Shown here piece by piece: positions 57,229 through 64,000 of a stretch of DNA of 64,000 bases. The DNA comes from Xylogone sp. PMI_703 (taxonomy: Eukaryota > Ascomycota > Leotiomycetes). Made by a program: the position numbers and the translations under genes. The first letter of the stretch is position 1; each line of letters opens with the position of its first letter. The notes under the pieces were generated by a model, which searched no databases, was not told the origin of the DNA, and saw nothing but the letters and a program-made list of their open reading frames with translations. The stretch spans positions 5,084,001 to 5,148,000 of the forward strand of contig JAJTUQ010000001.1 in assembly GCA_021399445.1 (NCBI GenBank), read 5' to 3'.

Positions 57229-58230
57229 CTAGTGTCCATTTACCTTGTACTTGGCTAGATCAGATTCAAAAGTTGCAAGATAAGCCTCGTTTCTGCTGCT
57301 GAAATCCGCCACAAATGAGACTTTCGTGTGGTCAACACCACCGTCGACGTATTCCGCTTGGTATACAACCTTGTCTTCAAAACTGTCCAGAAGAGGCTTC
57401 GCTGTAAGGGGTAACCGAATCTTCAGCGAGTTTTGATACCACCAAGGGAAGTATACAAAAGCGAGCATAATACGCGGCTCAGCAGAGGGATTGCCGCGGC
57501 CTGCATGCCATAAACGCAGGTCACGGATCACAACACTTCCCCTCTTGACCGATGGGCGGATAGGAGGATACCCAGAGTTCGAAGCGCGCTCCTCCAAGGC
57601 ATCGGGCTGAATCCATCCTCGACCCGGCTGGTGCATGGAGTAGCGGGTATGTTGATGTGACCGCAGCCAGACTTCGGTTGCACCGTTTGAATCGTCTGTA
57701 TCACAGAGGTAGTAGTTGGCAACGAGGGCTACAGGAAGTTGTGTATATGGAGTCACAAGGTCTGCATGCACGTTCTGGTGGCCTGTGGTATGTGGCAGAG
57801 CCGTGTTGCCGTTGACATAGGCCACACGCGGCCGTGGTCCAACCAGCGCACTAATAACAGCCGTTGTGAAAGGATTGGCCCAGACATCGGCGAACATCAT
57901 GTCTGTGGTGAACGGCGGGGGCTGCGAGATATTCCCCATTTCCTTGCCCTGGTTCCAGTGGGTGTTTGGATCCGCGACCAGTCCAGGCACCTCAGCGACG
58001 AGCTTTTGGTTAAGAGTGTCAATGTGCTCGACACTGACGGCATTCTCGAGCACTACAATGCCATCGCGAAATAGGATACTCGCAGCAGCGCCGACAGTCG
58101 CGGCGGAAGGAACCGCAGACTGACGCTCCTGCTCAGAAATTCGGACTGACGTGATCTTGTTGTCTGGTAAAGATGGGGCGGCCGTGTTGATGCCGCTCAT
58201 GTTGGTTGTGGCATGGGCAGACGGGGCCAT
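57229..58230 (-). CDS. Phytanoyl-CoA dioxygenase (PhyH)-like Fe(II)/2-oxoglutarate oxygenase
   Basis: Intronless gene of 333 residues starting at ATG 58230; the frame is open further upstream but begins with GTG. The iron triad is present: His155 and Asp157 in HQNVHADL, distal His242 in RLWHAGRGN. An Arg (EPRIMLAFVYF) suits 2-oxoglutarate binding. DGIVVLENAVS and NGNTALPHTTGHQ are also typical of fungal PhyH proteins, which hydroxylate or desaturate small molecules in many pathways. The substrate is unknown. It lies convergent with the Zn2Cys6 gene and may be under its control. Confidence 0.9.
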   Translation of the reverse strand: MAPSAHATTNMSGINTAAPSLPDNKITSVRISEQERQSAVPSAATVGAAASILFRDGIVVLENAVSVEHIDTLNQKLVAEVPGLVADPNTHWNQGKEMGNISQPPPFTTDMMFADVWANPFTTAVISALVGPRPRVAYVNGNTALPHTTGHQNVHADLVTPYTQLPVALVANYYLCDTDDSNGATEVWLRSHQHTRYSMHQPGRGWIQPDALEERASNSGYPPIRPSVKRGSVVIRDLRLWHAGRGNPSAEPRIMLAFVYFPWWYQNSLKIRLPLTAKPLLDSFEDKVVYQAEYVDGGVDHTKVSFVADFSSRNEAYLATFESDLAKYKVNGH

Positions 58231-59181
58231 AGTTGCTTGAGATATTGTTGTCCAGCCTTTTGGATACGGCGAGAGCAAAGAATGAGTAATATAACTAGTA
58301 AACAGACTATCAATAGGGCCGTGGGAGAACACAGCAGCGACTGTTGGCGACTTTATACACTCTGAAGCGCTACGCAGACAACAACAGAGTTATCCTCAAT
58401 GGCAAGAAGATAAGATAGATTGCCCAAGAGAAGTGCAATGAGAATGAAAAATACCTACTCGGATGGTTCGATCATGAACCAACCTCCCTCAGTTAGGGTT
58501 CGAAAAGGGGCAGGCGAGGTAGCTGGCTTTCAACCGATTCATGTCCCCTGACTCTGACCAGGCACACGACTGTAAGCTCTGGCTGTTGCGATGCCCCCGA
58601 GACATCCTAAAGACCAAATCACTGTACTGACAAGTTCCGATCGCGAGATGTTTGTGATCGGGGAAGCCTCCGACGCCACCAACCATTGGGCGCCTGGCGC
58701 CTATGGCCTGGAGCTGACAAGGGTTTGTTAGAGGCCCAAGAAGCAACCGTCGGCAGGACCCCCGAGCCAGCCATTGAGCGGGACTATGGAAGTCATCCAG
58801 CAACAAACCCGAACCCTTGTATGCTTCCCTGTACAGATTCCTGCAGCCCTTAGACAACGGCTATCTATGGCTTCAGACAACGGCTATCTATGGCTTCCGC
58901 CGTTCCCCGATTACTCCAGAGCTTCGCCGGCACTCATTCGAGCGCCAGCACAGATCGCTTTTCACTCTTGCTGCCATCATGTGAAGACCATAGTAAAATC
59001 CATATGACGCTTGGATGACTTTATATCACGAGGTGCTATCCCTTGCAGCTGGGCTTCGAAGGTAAGGTTGTCAGTTTTTGCTCAAGTTACTTCTCGTCCG
59101 TAGAGGTAAAGAATTCGCTAGTATTGTGATACTTAATTATTCAAATTTTTGTTAATCATATGCCGAGGGACCCGTTTCTTC
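58231..59181. other. Divergent intergenic region between PhyH and oxidoreductase genes
   Basis: About 950 bases holding both promoters. A short direct duplication, GACAACGGCTATCTATGGCTTC, is present at about 58853-58892. No coding signal is accepted. Confidence 0.4.
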
Positions 59182-60385
59182 ATGATGGCTACAAAGATCA
59201 GTGTTGCCCTTCTTGGTGCCGGTATTTGGGCTCGCAAGCGTAAGTATCTAAACGTCCTGTTTTTGTTTTCTCTAAGCCGTAATATTTTCTTCCATACCTA
59301 TATCAACCTCCAGCTAACGTTTTCTTCCTCGTTTCCGTCTACTCACAGAGCACTTACCTGCCATTCTCGAGAACCCAGCCTTTGACCTCAAGGCTATTTA
59401 TTCCCGCAGCAAGTCCTCCGTCGAGAAACTGGCCTCGGAAGCTCCAGGCCATGTCGACACTTATTACGACGAACCACCTACAGGATCGGCGGGCGACAAC
59501 AACCGAACACTGCATGCACTTCTGGCAAGAAATGATATTAGTGCTGTGGTCGTCTGTGTGCCCATTCTTGTGCAACTAGATTTGGTACGTCGCTGTTTGG
59601 AGGCTGGCAAACATGTTCAGAGCGAGAAACCAATTGCTGGAGACACAGCGACCGCAGCGCAGTTCATAAACTGGTTCCGTGATGCACAAAGATCCGGTGT
59701 TCTCCGTCCTGGGCTTGTATGGGCCGTGGCCGAGGAGTTCCGACTGCTTCCTGGAATAGAACTGATGCGTTCTCAAGTGAGTCGGCTCGGCGCCATCCAG
59801 ATGTTTACCGCTCAGGGTTTCGCCAATATCACTCCAGGGAGCCCCTTTTTCGAAACTGCTTGGCGCAAAGTGCCCGGCTACCAAGGCGGCTTCTTGCTAG
59901 ACGGTGGTGTTCACTACACTTCGGCCTTACTCCACGTCCTGGGTCAAGCCAACCGACCAACTTGTGTTGTTGCTTTCTCAACCCTGCTTCGTGACTATCT
60001 GCAGCCTGTTGATACTTTGAACGCTATCGTGCGCCTAGAGAATGGAGTGAGTGGCATTTTCAGCCACTCTGCTGGCATTGCGCACAAGCCTGGTCCGACA
60101 ATGTACTTTGAGTTCGTATGTGAGCAAGGAAGCGTGTCGTTCGAATCAGGAGCGGGGATTAATATCGTCCGCATAAGAGAAGGAGGCTCTGAGGAAACAG
60201 AACAGTTTGATTCAAAGTTGAATTCGCGTTATGAGGCCGCTCTTTTTGCAAAATCAATACAACAAGGCAAGGAAGAAATTGAGGAGGCACCAGAGAGAGC
60301 GTTAAACGACTTGGAGCTTTTGGAGAAGATGCTGTTATCCGGACAGGCTGGGGGAGCAGTAAGAAAGTTAAATTTTGTAAATTAA
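59182..60385 (+). CDS. Gfo/Idh/MocA family oxidoreductase
   Basis: Exons 59182-59239 and 59349-60385 join in phase into 364 residues. The Rossmann motif is VALLGAGIWARKQHLPAI (about residues 7-24). The EKP motif, which carries the catalytic Lys, is GKHVQSEKPIAGD. The C-terminal domain has AWRKVPGYQGGFLLDGGVHYTSALL, the typical GG-x-L-x-D-x-G-x-H block, and EFVCEQGSVSFESG. It is a cytosolic NAD(P)-dependent sugar or polyol dehydrogenase of unknown substrate. Together with the beta-mannosidase, sugar transporter and regulator nearby it supports a sugar-use locus. The pogo-type transposon begins 217 bases after its stop codon and leaves the gene intact. Confidence 0.9.
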
Positions 60386-60602
60386 ATATCTTTTATAATC
60401 TATAATTTAAAAACAATTGAACAAGCGTATAGTTTGTTATTGAATTTTGAGAGGTGTAACACGATTACGTTTAAACCCAATTGGGTATATCTTCCAGACT
60501 ATGATTATCGTGTGATGGGGAAAGAAGTAACGAATATGAGCAATTGTAATATTATCGAGATTTTGTCTCAATCGGTGTATGGTGAGATTAAAGAAGTGAG
60601 TA

Positions 60603-60647
60603 CTCGTATTCCCTGCAACTTTCCCACTCCGGCAACTTTCCCACTTT
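60603..60647. repeat. Left terminal inverted repeat of the pogo-type element
   Basis: About 45 bases matching the reverse complement of 62710-62754 except at two positions. It contains two copies of AACTTTCCCAC, a likely transposase-binding word. Confidence 0.85.
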
Positions 60648-60680
60648 TTTACCCCTGACCACCACACTTCAACCACCAAT

Positions 60681-62501
60681 ATGAAAGTCAACGAAGCTTC
60701 AATTCAAGAGGCGATTGCAGATTTGAAATCGCAAAAGAAGCCTAATTTTAGTGCTACAGCTAAAAAATATGGCCTCGAGCGCACTACCCTTGCAAAGCGA
60801 TATAACGGTCAACACACCTCCATGAAGACTGCCATGTCTACATACAGACAACGACTCAACAACGCTCAAGAGAGTATTCTAATCAAGCATATCAATTACC
60901 TTACCGACCGAGGAATGCCACCGACCAGTCAGATTGTTCATAACTTGGCGGAGGAGATCATACAAGGCCCTGTAGGGAAGAACTGGGTGGGGGGATTTGT
61001 GAAGCGCCATAAGGAGGAGATTACAAGTATTTATTTGAGGAATATGGATTACCATAGGGTTAGATCCGAATATAAACCTATATTTGAGCATTTCTATCAA
61101 TTAGTTAAGTATTGTTTTATATGTTGTGAGCTAGTATACGTCCCAATAGTCAGTTATTAACCGAAGTCCATGTAGTTATCCTCTGGTATCGAAAAACATC
61201 GCATTCGGCCTGAAAACATATACAATATCGATGAAAAGGGTTTCCTGATGGGCTTTATGAAATCTTCTAAACGAATTATGACAGTTACGGCCCTCAAATC
61301 CGGCAGAGTTCATAGTGCGCAAGATGGGAGTAGGGAGTTCCTTACTATATTGGCATGCATCTCAGCGACCGGGAAAGCTCTCCCACCAGGCCTTATATAT
61401 CAAGGAGAGTCAGAAGACCTTCGAACTAATTGGGTGGAAGACCTGAAACCTGGTGATAAGGCGTTTTTTACTACTTCAGCTAATGGGTGGAGTTGTGACG
61501 CTTTGGGCTACCAATGGCTAAGACAAGTATTTGAGCCACATACTAGAGCTCAAGCTAATGGAAGATATCGTCTTCTTATTGTTGATGGGCATTCTAGCCA
61601 TGTTAATATGCGTTTTATCAGTTTTGCGGACAGCCATAAGATAATCGTGATGATTCTGCCACCTCATACCACACATCGCTTACAACCTTTAGATGTTGGC
61701 CTATTCCTTCCATTAGCTTTAGCCTATTCAGATGAACAAGATAGGCTAATGCAAGATGGAAATGGAAGGGTTTCTATGTCAAAAACTCTATTCTGGAACA
61801 TGTTTTGGCCTTCCTGGCTACAAAGTTTCACAGTGGAGAATATTACTTCGGCTTTCGAAAAGACTGGCATATGGCCAATCGAGCCTTCTAATATTCTTGA
61901 AAAGGTATTTCCAAAGCCAGATACGCCTCATACAACAAGCCAACCAATCCCAGACACTCCTATAACATGTAGAGGTATTCGACGTATGCAAAAGTTGTAT
62001 ATGCGTAGCCCCTCCCCCACCAAGCTACAGCATATCATGAACCCCAATTATAAGCTCTCAGCAGAGCTCAGTATTGCCCAACACTCTAATAGAGGCCTAA
62101 TTAGGGCTCTAAACTTGCAGAAAAAGAAGAGCACACGCTCTCAACGTCTTAATCTTTGTGGGGAGAAGGCAGGTGAAGCCCAGTGGTTTAGTACTGAACA
62201 GGTCCTTAAAGCTAAGGCCTTATTAGCTGAAAAGGAGGCCCAGGAAGAAGCCAAAAAGGAAGCTACGATAGCTAAAAGGCTAGCTGCAAAGAACAAACGC
62301 GAGCAATTAGAAGCGGAGAAGGTTAGAAAGCAATTGGAGCGACAGCTAGTTAAGGAGCAAAAAGCAAAGGAAGCTCTACTCAAAAAGCAAGCCAGGGAAG
62401 AGGCGCAAATGCGTAGAGCCTTGGAAAGGCAGCTCCTGGCCACTCAAAGGAAGGCTAAGAAGGCTGCTACACGCAGGAAAGCTGCACCAAAGGCTTCCTA
62501 A
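60681..62501 (+). CDS. Pogo/Fot1-type transposase (CENP-B HTH and DDE domain)
   Basis: Exons 60681-61103 and 61176-62501 join in phase through a GT-AG intron into 582 residues. The N-terminal psq helix-turn-helix is FSATAKKYGLERTTLAKRY; the CENP-B-type second HTH has GMPPTSQIVHNLAEEI and GKNWVGGFVKRH. The DDE residues are in NIDEKGF, LLIVDGHSSH and LQPLDVGLF. The C-terminal about 100 residues are a Lys/Glu-rich coiled coil. No stop or frameshift is present once the intron is removed, so the enzyme may be active. It catalyses cut-and-paste transposition into TA. Confidence 0.9.
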
Positions 62502-62709
62502 GTGGGTATTATGGTGTGGTTAGCACAGGTGGGGTATAGAGGCGATTTTCATCGGGCGCACAATTACACAACAACATTACGTAATATCTAATATTTAAAG
62601 AGTGTATTGTATTCTACATATTGTAATATAGCTAATATATTAATTTCGAAGCAATTAGAGCTTTCGTTGTTGAGTTGTAGTATTTGAAAGTGTGGTGGTG
62701 TTCATTCCG

Positions 62710-62754
62710 AAAGTGGGAAATTTGCCGGAGTGGGAAAGTTGTAGGGAATACGAG
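62710..62754. repeat. Right terminal inverted repeat of the pogo-type element
   Basis: Inverted copy of 60603-60647 with two mismatches, followed by the target TA. Confidence 0.85.
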
Positions 62755-62972
62755 TATGAATTTTGATGCGGTCTTGGTATTTTATTGCGATTTTAATCAT
62801 ACCCAAATGTGTACTATAGTAGCAGCACGTGATTGTAGAAAGCAATATTTCCTGCGAGACTCGCGAACACAACGACGTCTTTATAACTGTTTACTATCAA
62901 ACTGTGGTAAGGGAGCCCGCTTAAATAATTGTCACCTGCGATTGCATTTTGTGCCTTTTGGGTGATCCAGCC

Positions 62973-64000
62973 ATGACAACACAGGCAGATGAAAAGGAAC
63001 AGCTGATATTGCAACGGAATCGAGAACGCAGGTTCCATAGAAGGTCCAGGAAGGGGTGCTTAGAATGCAAAAAGCGACACGTAAGAGTAAAACAACGCTT
63101 GGATCTCCCTACTCCAATCTACTTGGCTCCCAAGGCGCAGAGAACACCATTACTAACTCGCTTTTGTAGTGTGACGAGACAACCCCACAATGTCTTGTGT
63201 GCGCGCTGGCTCTACGCAAATGCAGTTATCCATCGCACGTGCGGAGAGGGGCCTCGCCAGGTGCTCTTCACCAAGGCGAGATTGTCTTGACCTTCCAAGG
63301 AGACGAAGTCAGTGGTGTCGATAACCATCGCCGCAGCCCTGCAGATTGTCTTACCCGGGTCCCTCTATCAGGCCCTATCCAGATCAACATGATGCACTTG
63401 AAGCTGTTTCATCACTTTGCAACTAGTACATTTGACGCTATTTGGTTTCGGAGCCCAAGGGTCTGTATATATAAAGATATCACGATGAAGCATGCCGCCT
63501 TGAATCCCGTTCTAGCGCACCAGGTTCTGGCTCTCTCTGCCCGACATCTGAGCATGTTACAAAAGGATGCGGAGAAGCTGTATGACCGTCAAGCTATAGA
63601 ACTACAATGTCAAGCGATCAACCTCTTTAACATATCGAGCCCGCAAGAGATGGCCGAGGACTGGGTGTCAATGTTTATTTTTTCCCAGATGCTTGGTGTG
63701 CATGTCCTGTGCGATGTTCTGAACTACAGTAAGATCGAATCCAACAACGACATCCTCGACAAGTTTGTTACTTATTGCCATCTACATCGTGGGGTGTTGC
63801 AGATAGCGCAAGGAGCCTGGTGTGAACTTCTGGAGTCCGAATTGGGGCCTTTGCTCAGGTTTGAAGAAGATACTTTCACGCCACGGGGGGCCGGTCAAAC
63901 CTTCGAGCCGCTCTTGCACAGGCTCTCATTGACGCAGCTCCAGTTCCGTCAGAAGGAAGCTTGTCGGAACACCTTATATCACCTTCAGGACATCATCGAC
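62973..64000 (+). CDS. Zn2Cys6 transcription factor, UPC2/ECM22-like, N-terminal part
   Basis: Exon 1 (62973-63086) and exon 2 (63170 to the window end) join in phase. The donor at 63087 is chosen over the one six bases earlier because only it gives correct zinc-cluster spacing: Cys29, 32, 39, 46, 49 and 56, with KGCLECKKRHVR then CDETTPQCLVC. The later HLKLFHHFATSTFDAIWF and HQVLALSARHLS blocks are typical of the UPC2-like sterol-regulator group of fungal Zn2Cys6 proteins. About 315 residues are visible and the gene continues past base 64000. It would act in the nucleus; its targets are unknown. It lies 220 bases from the right end of the pogo-type transposon, which may have changed its promoter. 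Confidence 0.85.

Larger units (their letters stand above)
60603..62754 (+). mobile_element. Pogo/Fot1-type Tc1-mariner transposon, apparently intact
   Basis: A 2,152-bp element with about 45-bp terminal inverted repeats that begin CTCGTATTCCCT(G/A)CAAC and differ at only two positions. It is flanked by the target dinucleotide TA at 60601-60602 and 62755-62756. Inside is one transposase gene with an open frame. Near-identical ends and an unbroken gene point to a recent insertion. It lies between the MocA-type gene and the UPC2-like regulator. Confidence 0.88.

Overview
The window looks like nuclear DNA of a filamentous ascomycete, most likely an Aspergillus/Penicillium-type Eurotiomycete. Nearly every gene is split by short (47-80 nt) GT-AG introns with CTAAC/CTGAC-like branch sites, the intergenic DNA is AT-rich, and the families are typical of such genomes (Clr5-ankyrin protein, DUF829/PaxU protein, Zn2Cys6 regulators, PTH11-like receptor, pogo-type transposon). 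No alignment or database search was run; gene models were built by hand by matching splice sites, codon phase and family motifs.

Layout. (1) 0-5.2 kb: a partial C-terminal gene and a four-exon Clr5-domain ankyrin-repeat protein on the minus strand. (2) 5.2-8.3 kb: gene-poor AT-rich DNA. (3) 8.3-28.2 kb: a biosynthetic gene cluster. Its core is an O-methyltransferase (-), a 533-aa protein of no family recognisable by motif (-), a cystathionine-gamma-synthase-like PLP enzyme (+), a phenol-hydroxylase-like FAD monooxygenase (+), a cytochrome P450 (+) and an IucA/IucC-type NRPS-independent siderophore (NIS) synthetase (+). DUF829, GNAT and dienelactone-hydrolase-like genes lie on its left side. 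As I recall it, this enzyme set matches the ank pathway of Aspergillus thermomutatus (NK13650): arginine-containing cyclodipeptide synthase, P450 desaturase, FAD hydroxylase, homoserine-attaching PLP enzyme, citrate ligase, O-methyltransferase. The 533-aa protein is therefore the candidate tRNA-dependent, arginine-containing cyclodipeptide synthase. This is the main discovery in the window.

(4) 28.4-31.2 kb: a degenerate Ginger-like transposon with a gypsy-type integrase, perfect 23-bp terminal inverted repeats and a TATA target-site duplication, directly abutting the cluster. (5) 32-47 kb: a zone of gene decay. It holds a carboxylesterase lacking its catalytic centre, a frameshifted RNase-H-like protein, a PTH11-like receptor with damaged splice donors, an SDR with two stops and no catalytic Tyr, a sugar-porter gene with two stops and an epoxide hydrolase with one stop. 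An intact SDR and an intact CocE/X-Pro-type hydrolase lie between them. (6) 47.7-60.4 kb: intact genes that look like a sugar (beta-mannoside) use module: cytosolic GH2 beta-mannosidase, sugar transporter, Zn2Cys6 regulator, PhyH dioxygenase and Gfo/Idh/MocA oxidoreductase. (7) 60.6-62.8 kb: an apparently intact pogo/Fot1-type transposon. (8) 63-64 kb: the start of a UPC2-like Zn2Cys6 regulator running off the window.

How the cluster genes may work together (inference): the synthase makes cyclo(Arg-Tyr); the P450 desaturates it; the FAD enzyme adds a meta-hydroxyl to the phenol; the PLP enzyme attaches a homoserine unit; the NIS synthetase ligates citrate; the O-methyltransferase caps the phenol. 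No homologue of the final aspartate ligase and no cluster-specific Zn2Cys6 regulator or transporter is seen between 8 and 28 kb, so the product may differ from NK13650 A/C.
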